Below are positions 47,474 through 59,984 of a stretch of 64,000 nucleotides of DNA, piece by piece (within the stretch, counting starts at the first letter, position 1; each line of letters starts with the position of its first letter). A model generated the notes under the pieces. That model was given only the letters and a program-made list of their open reading frames with translations, was not told the origin of the DNA and did not search any database. This DNA comes from Blasia pusilla (taxonomy: Eukaryota; Marchantiophyta; Marchantiopsida; Blasiales), in contig CM114271.1 in the NCBI GenBank assembly GCA_050084515.1, positions 52,142,001-52,206,000 on the forward strand, read 5' to 3'. Made by a program: the position numbers and the translations under genes.

Positions 47474-47941
47474 GTCTCAAGAGGGAATTCCAATACGTAA
47501 TGAATGCGAATTCATCCAGAGCAGCATCACCACTAGAGATTCCAGACGTGTTTCCAGAAAAGTGTGCACCGCACCTCCTTCTCCAGTCAGTCAAGTCAGC
47601 AAACTGCCGAAAGAGGGCACTTCGCCATCGATCTCCGATCCGTCCGTTCGTTCGTGAACGTTTTCCTGTCGATTTCGAACGAACATGTGAACTGATGGTG
47701 TCCAGTTTCGGAATCGGATGGATCCAGAGAGTCGAGTTTGTGGATCCCATCGCAGCCCAAGAGAAAATGCTCTGGAGAGATGGCAGTTGGATCCGTGCTT
47801 AACCGTCGCAGCTGCGATTTTCGGTTCTGCATGTTTCTGCTGCGGCAGAAAAGCGCCGGTTAAGGAGCGCCCCTTTGATTCGGGACTGGAGTCAGGCCCT
47901 TGCGAAATCGATGGAGCTCTGCGCTCGTCGTTGGGTCGGCT

Positions 47942-47991
47942 TCACCCAAACGCACTCCCATGACGTTGGTCATGGGAGTGCGTTTGGGTGA
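47942..47991. repeat. Perfect 23-bp inverted repeat (hairpin) with 4-base loop
   Basis: TCACCCAAACGCACTCCC and five more bases (47942-47964) are followed after GTTG by their exact reverse complement (47969-47991). The stem has no mismatch. No flanking longer arms or target duplication was seen. It could be a small foldback element or a transcribed hairpin. Confidence 0.95.
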
Positions 47992-48194
47992 GGTCTCATT
48001 CGTTCGTTCGATGAGGGGGTGTGGGATCGCGTTTGTGTGTACCTTCGGATACAAGCTCGAGGAAGTCGACTCGAAACCGTGGACATTGTGGTGACCCGGT
48101 GGACCGAACGGGGTGGGTGCGCATTGCCAGTAATGGATGAATGAATGAAGGAAGGAACGAACGAACGAATGAAACGATGCAGTAACCGACAATT

Positions 48195-48850
48195 TTGTTT
48201 TCGGGGTGTTATTTTTTCTTTCTTCCATCCATCTCCACTGGCAAGGATGTGGTGACCGACATTCAGGGTTGGGGGTCGTGTAGTTCTTGCTTTCTTGCAT
48301 CCATCTCCACTCGCAACTCACTGCGAGGATTCGAAAATACCTCATCTGTCGATGTCGATACTTCCTTCGTTGAATTGGAGGATTTCTTCTTCTTCTTCGA
48401 CAACTCCAAATACGTCGTCTTTTATATACTTCCTTCGTTGAACTGGCGGATTCGTTCTTCTTCAACTCAGAATACCTGGTCTTTAGATACTTCCTTCCTT
48501 GAGTTGCCGGATCCCTTCTTCTGCTTATTCTTCTTCTTCGACTCAATCGATCCTGTTGGGATCTTTAGATACTTCGTTCGTTTCGATTGGCGAATCCCAC
48601 CTTCTGCTTACTCTTCTTCTTCAACTCAATCGATCCTGTTGGCATCTTTGGAAACTTCCTTCGTTTCGATTGGCGGATCTCATCTTCTGCTTCTTCGACG
48701 ACTCAATCGATCCCGTTCGCATCTTTCGATACTTCCTTCTTCGACTCAATGGATCCTATTGCTCTGATCAACAGTCGTGGAGCGATCGAAAGACAGAAGA
48801 AGAAGAAAAAGGAAGAAACGAACGTCGAAGCGATCGTAGCTTTGGATCCG
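48195..48850 (+). repeat. Imperfect tandem repeats of ~90 bp, CT-rich
   Basis: A unit with GATACTTCCTTCGTT, GATTGGCGGAT, TCTTCTGCTTATTCTTCTTC and ACTCAATCGATCCTGTTGG recurs about four to five times between 48345 and 48760. Open frames here (up to 190 codons) are Ser/Phe-rich repeat translations with no known domain. Confidence 0.8.
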
Positions 48851-48899
48851 TCGAGTTAATTCGACGTACATATCATCATCGATCACTCATCGAAGGGGG

Positions 48900-51800
48900 C
48901 GGAGACTGGCAACAATTTCGATCGAGTACACATGTTTGAAGCTATTTCTACTCCATCACATAGTTGAGTTATTTCTAACCTTTTCTTCACAATTTTTTAT
49001 GGGGCTTACTCCCTTCTTTTCTCAATATTCTCCACAGTTACGATATTGGCATTCAATCTCATCACTTGGACTCTAGATGAAGCTCGATGATGTGGGTTTC
49101 TTCCCGATCTATGGGATTCGCCATCACCAGTTGGGGTGGAACGAACAGACGAAGATAAGTCGCATAGCCCAAAACTTGGAGGTTCGATTTCCTCATCGGA
49201 CTCCGTACTCTCCCCAACGAATCACTCCAAACGAACCACGAACTCAGATCGATGTCTCATAACCACGAACCTATACAATGATGTCCATGTTGGCCCCACT
49301 TTTCTCTCCTCATTCCACGCTTGCCTTTGTGTTCCATAGTTGCATGGAAACGAACATGCCGCTTGGGTACCCGTGATCCGCATCCAAGCCCTCCAAACCC
49401 GTCGCTAGACCTATTGGGCGGTCAGGCCCGTGGCCTGTACATGGCGGGCTCACGTCTGCATCGCCGCACCTACCCTCCCTTATTGCCACACTTGCATCAT
49501 GAACTATAAGTGTAGGTCCCACCTCTTACAATTCATAAGTGTAGATCCCACCTCTTACAATCCATGTACGTGGACACATCTAGAGTTTTCCATTTTCATG
49601 TTACCGTGATGGTGACAAATGTACGCAATTAACCTAATCTACAAATGTCACTTCAACTCACTTCATAGTTCAAAATATCAATTTACTACATAAGTTGTCT
49701 TAAGCTTAATTTGGAAAGATGTTAATGTAGAAAGATAGACTTTTCTCTAATATATAATACCTTAATAATATATAAGATATCATCAAGTTGATAATTTATG
49801 TTTATATACATAAACTCAAATTTATCTATAAAAGACCACCTATCTTACTAAATAATCATGGGCCTCAATGTGCTTTCATTATGGAAAGTTTTTTCTTGCA
49901 TGAAATATTGGATTTTTGCCAAATGACCATTTTTTTATATTATGTACTCATCTTATGGCCCTCTACTAGTATTTTAAGATGATGTTTCTTAACCAAGATT
50001 ACACAGAGAGGTAAAATTCCGAACACGGCTCCCGAATACCCGTAGCCCGCACCCGAGCCCAACCGTGAGCCCATCTATCTTGTAGCGTAGACCCGGCCTA
50101 GCCAAGCCCACACCAGTTTTGTGGCTCACGGGAAACCCACACCAGCCCGCATGTCTATCAAGGTTGGGCTCAGATGGACATATCCGTCCCAAGGATGGAC
50201 ATATATAAGTTCCATGGTTGCACAAAAATGGACAAGTCCTTCCTTAGGACGAACATGGACTGGAAAAATCTGGACATGTTCACGGACATGGGTTCCAAGA
50301 GGTGAGACCCATACTTTTGGTCCATGATGAAAGGTAAGACAAGGATGAGAGGAGCAATGAGGGAGGAGGGAGGAGGGAGTGGAGGTGGAAGTGGAGGGAG
50401 GAAGAAATGGGGGAGTATGGAACACGAAGGCAAGTAAGGGGAATGAGAAAGAAGGGAAAGGTACGGACAAGTTCTTCCATAAGACAGAGATAAGTCCACA
50501 AATACGGACTTTGTCCAATCTTGTCCTTATCATTCCTTCTTAGATTCGTGATTGGATCACTAGATATACTAACAATCATAACCAAAGCTGATTTTTCACT
50601 CTATAATTTTATTTCATCAAAAAAAAATCTCTAATGATCCTCTATTATAATTGTTAAAATACTTTGTCAAACTATTTTAGCTTATGATACTTGAGAATAC
50701 TCGAGAATCTATAGAATAGCCCAAGAAGACATATATAGCCAAGGTTTTTTACTAGTTTCTTCAAAATATTCTTGAATCTTCAATATCAAATTTTTTGAGT
50801 GGACATACCATGTTTAATAATCTTTTGCCCATGTAACAAAAAAATTTATGGCTATTCCTTAAGTTTTTCCAAAAAAATTTAAAAACTCCATACCAAATAT
50901 TTGGCCCTAACTATTCTCTTGAACCTTATATAGTTCTTTCTAATTTTTTGTTAAAATTTTTACCCTTCTTAGTTGGGATATAAATGAAGCTTATACAACC
51001 AAATATCCTTGATAGGCTTGTTTTTTACATAGACATCTTTTTATGACTTCTTAAGTTCTTATGCACTATTATTATTGATGTAACAGTTCAATTTATAATA
51101 TACTCCGCACTTGCAATGCTCTAGTTCATATCTTGAGTCTAATTTTATCCAATGCACCTTAGACATATTCTTTTGCTTCAACGTAATGCTCGTTTCTACT
51201 ATGAGTCAATTCTTTCTCTCTACAACTTAGTTTTGTGTAGAATATAAGTGCAACTGTAAGTAGCTTGCCTTTTGATACTTTAATGTTTAGGGTAAGGCAT
51301 CCAACGCGTTAGACATGATTATCTTACCTTCTCCATCTTGCATCAATTTAAGAATGCAACGTCTAAAATTCTTCTCGACTAGATTCTTTAAATCTTGGAA
51401 CATTCAAAATACATTTACATTTACTTTCAAGAAATATATTCATGATGACCTTCTAGAAAAATCAAATTGAATGAAGGATTTAAGATACTCAATAGCACTC
51501 AAAGTAGGTTGAGATGATATTTTTTATGAAAAATATCTATACTCTAGTATTTTGGACAGACATTTACCGTTTCTAAAGTGCTATCCATCCATGCACGCGA
51601 CACAGTCATGTGCCTCATTGCAAGTTGCAGGTGCTACCTTTTAAGAAGGTAGTGATGCCCGCCATAGGAAGTTGGGTACTAACCTCTAGGCGGCAAACCT
51701 TGGCAAAGTTCTACCCATATTTTGGATTTTTCTTCCAAAAAAAACCAAAATTTTGGTAGGTGCTGATTCAGTTGAACCTTGCTTGGAAATAATTGTCTCC

Positions 51801-54063
51801 CTTGCTTTCTTGAGGAGATGATAACCCATTTTTATCAATAATGTTGAGAATTTATGAGTACTTTGTTTTGAAATTCCATTTGTAAAAGGATTGAAATCTT
51901 CATTCAATACTTTGAGGACTAATTCAACTTAATCAATTGGAATTGATATACATGGAGTTAGGACGGCAATCCCCTTCTTTTGTGTGGACTTACTTAAGTG
52001 TGGTTACTAGTTTTAGGTTTGAGTTCTTAAGTTTCCTTTTCCTTTTTCTTGTCTAAAGTTATCTTCCCTATTTATTGATCTTATTTTTAGTCTAATGATG
52101 AGTATTATATCTTCTTTATGTGCATAAAACTAGCTTTGTATGTCGAATTCTTTCTTGAAGATGATCGCCCTTAGTTTCCTAAGCATTTATCAATTTGCAA
52201 TAGTTCCAAAAATCACAGTCCACAAAATTTTAATCTTTCAATCCATTGGCAATTGGATATCACTGATTAATGAATATTATGTTGTTCTTATCATGATTTT
52301 TATTTGGTTAAAAAAATTGGTATGATCATTGATATCTCACTATATTGATTAGCATCTAGTCACACTTATAATATAAATAAAGAGTTTGACTCAATCTCGA
52401 GTGATCATTAGAAAACCCATGGATGGACATGATACATTAACTTCAAACGGGCTCCAAAATGGATGGGGGGTTGGCTAAGTGGGATCTACGTTACAGGCTC
52501 GATGGGCTCAGTTGCAGGTGGGGTATCCGTTGGGCATGTTCCTGGACATGACCGACATGTCCTATGGGCGGACTTGTGCGTTTCCATGCAACCTTGGGGC
52601 TCAAGTGCAAGCCCCGGGTACAGAAGCCCGCATGCACATGTCATAGGGACAAACATAAGTTCACGGACATGGATATATCCACGATCATGGACTTTTTCTA
52701 GTTTGTGCAACTTTGCAAATAAGAGGACTCTTAGATTTTATCCCTTAACTATTAAGGACCTTCTAGATTTTAGAAAAAATATCTCCACCATCTCTACTTG
52801 ATTACAAATATCCATATTTCTCTTTTGATACTTGAATCTTCTATGGTTTCAAGTGTTAAATATTACTTGAAAAAAGAAGTTACAAGTTTGAGATCTTAGA
52901 AATATTAAAATCTTAGAAAATAAAGTTACAAAATGATCCCCAACCAAATATTCTTGGTTAAGATAATTATGTAACCAAGCTTTTTAAAATTTTTATAATA
53001 AAAAAAATTGTAATTCCCAATAACTTATTTCCGTAACTTAAAGAACTCCAAATATAATGAATTGTTAAAAGTAGAAGATTTTTTTGTTGACCTTATTTCC
53101 AAAATTCTATTTGTCAAAAAAGGAGGATTCTGAAAAAATATTTATTGATTTATTTTTTAATCTAAAAAGATCATAACTGAAATATTTTAAGAAAAAATTT
53201 AGAAAATTGTTAAGTAAACATCTATATTTCCACAAGCCAAAATAAGATAATTAGATTGCTCGTGTTAAACTAATTTTTGTTGTTTCATAGTTTTCTTGCT
53301 TAGCTAAACTTAATGAAAAAAAATTCTTTAAAATTAAATGAATTTCCCTAACGAGGAGAATTTTGGTTTTCTTCTTGATCGCATCATAAATATCATGTTT
53401 ATTCACCCTTCCACCATGGAATCTTATCAAGATTATGAGACTCTATAGTTTTAATTAGAATTTCTGGAAATCTTGAAATATGTAATGGATAGAAAATTTC
53501 AAATGAAGGATTTTTTTTATCAAGAATAGAACTATTCTTCTAGAAAAAAACTTTAAATAAAATGTATATGTTATGAATCATTATATGATCATATCTTGGC
53601 TCTAAATGAAGCGTGGGTATGAGAATTTAATTATAAATGAAATAAGTAAATTATTATGATTCGGGATATTGGAAACTAACTTTCAAAGTTGTAGAAATAT
53701 CTAGCATGAAATAAAATATGATATAAATTGATTATTCTTAAAGATATAACGTATCGTTTGATTAGTGAGGAGTTTTCCAACTGTTTGCATAATATTTTCA
53801 AATGTTAGGAAATCTAGAGGTAACCTTTATATGGCATGAAAGCTTGAAGTCTACTATATATTTACTCCAAATTAAGCTTTGGTGTCATAATTTGATAATT
53901 TTTTGAATCAAGTAATTTTGGTTACACGAAACTATGTTTGGAACTTGTAGAGAGATACACCACAACAAATTAAATGGAATACAACTTCAATCGATTATTC
54001 TTCAAGTGGCGACATAACTTAATCTTTGAGAAGTTTTGAAGTGCTAAGGAAAAATTAACAAAG
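48900..54063. other. AT-rich intergenic DNA with scattered repeats, no gene recognised
   Basis: From about 49500 the base composition drops to strongly AT-rich. A TAAGTGTAG(G/A)TCCCACCTC unit is duplicated near 49506-49560. A copy of the 301-bp repeat of 18636-18936 lies at about 50210-50520 with eroded ends, and a further distant relative with GACATG/GTCC motifs lies at about 52460-52710. No open frame of interest occurs from 50600 to 54060. Confidence 0.6.
50210..50520. repeat. Second copy of the 301-bp MITE-like repeat
   Basis: It is collinear with 18636-18936: CCATGGTTGCACAA, GACAAGTCCTTCCTTAGGAC, GAGAGGAGCAATGAGGGAG, a GGAGGGAGG run with an extra expansion, GGAAGAAATGGGGGA and a terminal GGACTTTGTCC. 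Same orientation. No target duplication is visible at its ends. Confidence 0.85.
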
Positions 54064-57000
54064 ATGGGAATCGGATCCAATCAATATGATGAGTTGGATC
54101 ACCCTCGAATGGGAGCAATTCGCGAGGAATCATTAAAAGATCCGTTGCTTGTGAAGTATGAGCTTGGAAAGGTATCTTCCATGTCATTAGATATCCACTT
54201 TATTTTATACACTAGGAAAGGTTTCATACTTTCAAATTTTATTTTATTTTTGGTCTTAAAATCATCCAACAAATTAAATTTAGATACATAACATCTTGAC
54301 TTATAATGTGTACTAAGATGACAAACTTAACTTATTAGTTTTAGAATCATCCATCAAAAGAATTTTTGATAAGTCATCATAACAATATTATGGTGGAAAA
54401 AAAATTCAATTAGAATAATTTCTAATTTACTTAGGATTTTATTAGACTTAAAATTGAATAATATGATTAACATTGAAATTTTAAATAAAAAGAAATATTT
54501 TTACAAAATCATTTTTTTATTGTTCTTCTTGAAAACTCTAGGATCATGAAGAATTTACTAAATTTAATTTTTGAGTCCTATAGCTAATCTCGATTCAAAT
54601 TTGGATAAAAAGCATTTGGGGCAATTTTAATTTGTGTAATAAGAAAGTGGGATGGATAGGATCTTGAATTATAAATTATGAGGGAAATTTAAAAATGGAC
54701 GGTTAGGAAGGGAATCCAAGAATAAAAAAATTTACTACTTGTAGTATTGAAGAAGTGAAACTTTATAAATGGAAAAAAACTAAAATTTGGCATTATATTA
54801 GCATGGATGCTAGGAAATTATAATACAATCAATTTCTAAATTATAACTTAAATTTTTCTCAATCAGGTTAAAAGATCTACATTTGATTTACCAGATGAAA
54901 GTTTCATATATGGCATGTGTAACGAAAGGAATGCTGAAGGCGTTAAAGATGGTGCATCTTCTTATTTCATTCTCAAAAACATTTTCAACCTAATCTAAAA
55001 GGAATGTTATAGGTCATGAGATTATCATATTCTTGAAAAATAAAAATAATATACTCATTGAAATAACTATACAAAACTTCTTATTATTAGTCATGATCTC
55101 ATTGAATTCGATTCTATTACGAGAGTTGAGTATAGCAAATTGAATATGCGAAGATCTTATCTAATTATTTTTTAATTACTCATTTTTCCAAAATGTGGTC
55201 AACACTATCAATTATCTATCATTAAAATTATACGAAAATAAATAAACATTTAATAAGTTGACTCCATTTTTTAAGAAATAAAATACAATTGGATAACCTA
55301 ATAGTTGTAGTAGTAATAAACTCGCAAATACCATGAAATACCCTAAGTTTGGATGTGAGAATACTCCTTATAATTTTTTCTCTAAAATCATATTAACGTC
55401 TTTTAGAGAACTATGTATGGAGTGAGGTTAAGTAAAGGTTGCATAAAATCAAACAAGTCCATCCTATATCATGTCATTGATAGGAATATATGAGATCAAC
55501 GTGGAGGGAGATAATGGATGGGTAGGAAAAATTTTGTGTGATAGGTGATGAACCAAGTCATGGGAAGTTTCATGGATAGGTTGGAAATATTCCACGTAGA
55601 TTTTCCATCCCTACTCTTGACAATAAGTTTGCGGACATGAATATCTTGGATTAAATTTCACATTAAATCAATTATTAATAGGATTGTAAGTATTTTTCTA
55701 ACTTACTTTGGATTTGTAACCTACTAATCTAGCAAGGAAAACATACTAAATCTATTTATAAAATTTGGCTAATTTTTATATTTCTAAAACATATGCCCAA
55801 TTATTGGATAGTCATCATGCATAGTGCGCAAGAACCTGATAAAGAAGCATCTCTTTTGGGCCCAAACTTCATTGCCATGAACAAGCTTTCCACAATGAAG
55901 TGAGACTCGAAATCACTGTCTTTTATGTTAATTATATACATATTTGAAAATTTATGGGAGTTGATCTCATAATACTCTCTTTATATGGTTATAGTTAAGT
56001 AGTAGAAGATTTTACTTGGATTTTATCAATTATTGTTGAAATATTGGAAAATCTCCAAGTTTAAGTTGGATTCAAAAGCTTTCTCAGATTCTACGATGAA
56101 TTTTCATATATGTGTATCTTAGAATGCTTATTGAGTTCAAATTGAAATTTCAATTTTCAAATTTTTTTGACTCATCAATAATATTTAAAAAATGAAGTAG
56201 CATTTGAATTAAATATATTCTAGGAAAGTGCCATCATGGAAACTATTAATCATAGAGCCATATGTTATTTTTCTTTTAAGACAATAAATTATGTCTAAGA
56301 ATTTTTCATGCCTAATATAAGAGAAGTCCAACATCTAGATTATAGTAAGTATCAAAATTTGAAATTCACTTTTATTATCTTAGAATTATCAAATTAACGT
56401 ACATGCATTTATTCGATATTTGATCCAATCTAGGCATTAATTAGAATATTATTCTAAAATCTTGTTACCTTCAATTTTGTATAGACATATGGTAACGTCT
56501 CCAGATGTAAGAAGGTGTCGAGATGATAATTATATTCGCTTACTACCAAGAACGAAACTTGTGAGTACAGATAATTCATATTTTAGGTTTTTGTAGATTT
56601 TAGTTTTTATACATATATATATATTGCATCGATCTTATGAAATAATTTTTTTTCTTGTTACGTAGTAAGGATAAAATGAATCAATAGCAAGGAGAATTTG
56701 ATAATTATAAATGTAGATTTCATCTATATATTCAAGAGTTTATGGAAACCATGAATACAAAGATTACCCTTAATGTTCATTAAAGTTTTAGCTTTTTTTG
56801 TGAGGATTTAATAAGGAATCCTCTTAAACTAGAAAATTTTCTCCTTCATAATTAGACCAATTTTCCCTCCTAATTTTATTTATCTTTCTAACATCATAAA
56901 GTAATTAAAAAATATCAATTTTTGTGCTTAACTTAAGAACTTTGGATCTTTAACGAAACTTGTATTCATGATGATCTTTCATAAAACTTGGTAATTATGA

Positions 57001-57880
57001 CATCTTAAGGATCATATTTTAAGTTTTGTAAAAGATCATGAATAACATAAGATTATTTTATTTTATTATATATATTATCTAAATTTAAAGTAACATGGTC
57101 ATTCTTTTATGTGCAGGCTAATCGCTTCAAGTTGCCTTCTGATATAAATCCCAATCATGTATATGGACGAGAGCTTCCAAGGTTGGATGTCTACTCGTGA
57201 AAAGAATCAAATATCAATCACTGACACTTAATAATTATTCAAGATATATTGCTCGATACATTGCAAAAAATAATATTCACAAGTAAAAGTACATTACTCG
57301 ACTTTAAAATATTTAAAATCGAAATGCTAGTCCAAGTAGTCTCGAAAGGTGCTTTCTAGGTGGTATATAAAACATACTATATCTCTTAACTATCATAGCC
57401 TAACTATCCATTATAATTATCCATCTCCAATGTGCATATATAACAAAACTTGGAATGGAGAAACATCATATATGTCACTTTGATACCATAAAATAGATGG
57501 TAGAAGATTCAAAACCAAAATTGTATTGATTATGAATCAACCACGTACAAATTTGACTACATAACCTTAGCATTTTTTTAAATTGATGCATCTTATTTTT
57601 TTGTAGGGATGTGCCTATGGAGTTGATCATGTCACATGCTTATCAAAAGGAGTGGATTGAGATGAATGAGTATTTGAAGGCACATCATCCAGATCCCTTT
57701 GGTTATGTGGCCCCGGACTTTAAGGTTACGCCTACAAAAGCCTCTCTTCTTCGTGCTGAGGCTGCAGTAAGTCTTAGAACTAAGCCCACCACTAAGCATA
57801 GGTTTGTGCTCTCTAAGTTCAGAAATGTGCCAAAGAGGGTTGATGATAGGAATAAAACCCCTCTATTACGTGATCGTTAG
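54064..57880 (+). CDS. CFAP77-like cilia- and flagella-associated protein, five exons
   Basis: CFAP77 is a microtubule inner protein of the ciliary doublet; in land plants it would act only in motile sperm. Exons by GT-AG rule and frame: 54064-54171, 54867-54951, 56505-56560, 57117-57181, 57607-57880; 588 bp, 195 residues. Exon 1 has REESLKDPLLVKYELGK; exon 2 STFDLPDESFIYGMCNERNA and GVKD; exon 3 DDNYIRLLPRTKL; exon 4 RFKLPSDINPNHVYGRELP; exon 5 VPMELIMSHAYQKEWIEMNE and a basic tail. Animal CFAP77 has the same order: an RDS..NPL.VK...LGK block, an LP...F.YG block, a YI.MN block, and a FG...RPSTP...L....Y...W end. Introns are 425-1553 bp and AT-rich. All phases close without a stop. Exon 3's acceptor is the least certain; an upstream alternative at 56484 gives a stop. 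Confidence 0.85.
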
Positions 57881-59984
57881 ATACACATGCCCCTCAACCT
57901 TTTACTATGACATTATTAGAGAAAATTCATCATTATGGATCTATACTTACAAACTAAACAGAGGAATAATTTTGGAGTAAAACTAGTCTCATTAACAAGC
58001 AAATTTTGCTAACCAATTTTGAAAATAGATACATGGTTTACCTTATAAATATTTCTTATTTCCTTTTGGATATTATAGATATCACATTCCTAGTAAGATA
58101 TTAAAATGAGAATTCAAATTGTCATTTCTTCTATATATGGCCACTTCCCCACCATTTTGGTCACTTGTGAGTGGAAAAACTTTCCTTTAAGGAATGAGGA
58201 ACATATACTCTACATATATTTCTATGTTTATGCAATGGATATATAGACTTGTTTATTTAGATAAAATACTTGAATTTAGAATCTATTGACTATCAAAGTC
58301 TTAGAGTACTATCTATAATTTAGGATGATTATTTGGGGAATTTTGGGCAAACAAGAGCTAGATTTAATGTTCAAAAAGGCATAACAATAGAGAATAGTAG
58401 TAGTTCAGTTCATGTGCCATGCAGTGCGTTAGAGGGTTGGAAATGACACACAAATGTGAAATTTGAATAATGGAATAAACTTATGGTTGGCTCTTTCTCA
58501 TGAAATAATTCTGGCCATGGAAATTTGATGAGGAAACATCTCTACATAGAAACTTATGCTTGAAGGTTTTCGATATTTTTGCAACTTAGCCCCAAATTTG
58601 AAGAACTTCCAAGTGAAGCCTTTAGACACCTTATAGAATTTAGCATCCAAAAAGCTTACATTAATAATAGTGTAGTATATATATACATATCTCATTTAAT
58701 TTTTTCTTATGGTAAAAAATGAAATTAAATCCCTTATTTGACAACTCGTTGTTCTTTGAAACTAAAGTCAAGTCTTTTCCCTTCTTTATTGAGGAAAAAA
58801 GAAGATCCCTATTCCCTTTTCCAAGCCCCATCTTCCTAATTGTAAGAGAAAAATCTCATTGTTTCGAAAAAATTTTGTACACCATTCTCCTATTTGCCCT
58901 CATCTTTAAACCAACATTTTTTTGAAAATTTATGAACATAGTTTGAGCCCCTAAAGTAGGGTTGCACACGGACAAAGTCCCTGTTCGTGGATTTATGTCC
59001 ATCATGGGAGTAGATATGTCCATGCGGGCCCTATTTCCCACACCCCAGATCGAGCTTGCCTAGTTTGCATTCTTGCATCTTATCTCACAGCCCCACCAAC
59101 TTGTCATTGTGCCATGCCATACCCATATCCCTCATGCAGCCCTCCCCCACATTTGTCTCAAGTCCAACTTACACAGGATGGGCTCGAGTGGTTTGCACCC
59201 TTGTGGGCAAGATGTGTGCCCATGCACCGTGCATTCTACCTGCACCCCACTTGTGTGGGAGGGGGGTGGGGCTCGAAAGCGGGAAAATTACTTATTTATT
59301 TATTTATTTAAAAAGTTTTTAGAAAAAAATTCCGATCCGCGTCTTGCGTATGTGGGGAGGGTATGGGCGGGGTATGGGCCAAACGTGGGTAGAACCACCC
59401 GCATCCCTCTCGCATGGGCACGGACCTTCGTTACAAGCCTAAATCCTGTGCACACCCCTCACGCGCATACCCACACTTTGCCTACATCTAGCTTGCTCCC
59501 GCAACTTGTCCCTGCATCCGCATGACTGTAGGCCGGAGCTTGTTAGGACATGGTTTTCTATGTATTGTAATTAGACATTGGCACTTTTATTATTTGTGTA
59601 GAATCTCAATTGTCAATGTTTTTTCATCATTGGGATAGCTAGATATTAGTTTTGCTGATGCGAAATTGGGAGAGGAGCTCGAAACACGAATGGAAGATGA
59701 AAACCTTCACCAAATTACTTTCATTCTAAAGCCGCGTGTGCCAAATCTCATAGTTTGGATTTAAGAGAGGACAATTGCACTATAGCTTGAAAGAGTCTAG
59801 TGAAGAATCGATGAAGAAATTTGCAAAATAAGAAAAACTTGAGCGATTTATTGAATTTCCTTCTACTTCTGATCGGATTGAAAGTAGGAGAAGTTCAATG
59901 TAGAGTTGATCAAAAGTGTGGGTTAAACTTCCTACTCATAAGTTTAATCTAGTGAGTCTACATTGAAGTTTACTTACCTTCAAT
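57881..59984. other. 3' flank of CFAP77-like gene and repeat-derived DNA
   Basis: No gene. About 58960-59520 is a locally GC-rich block starting GGGTTGCACACGGACAAAG, with GTCC/GGAC and CATGTCC motifs, distantly like the 301-bp repeat family. A (TTTA)n run lies at about 59292-59310. Confidence 0.5.

Noticed and set aside
47092-47802. 236-codon frame across the 44-bp repeats as a gene
   Set aside because: All three frames are open because of the repeat; no known domain and no promoter or start evidence. Kept as a repeat and a low-level finding.
54172-54291. Extension of the first CFAP77-like frame beyond 54171
   Set aside because: Similarity to CFAP77 ends exactly at a GTATCT donor; the extension is hydrophobic intron translation.
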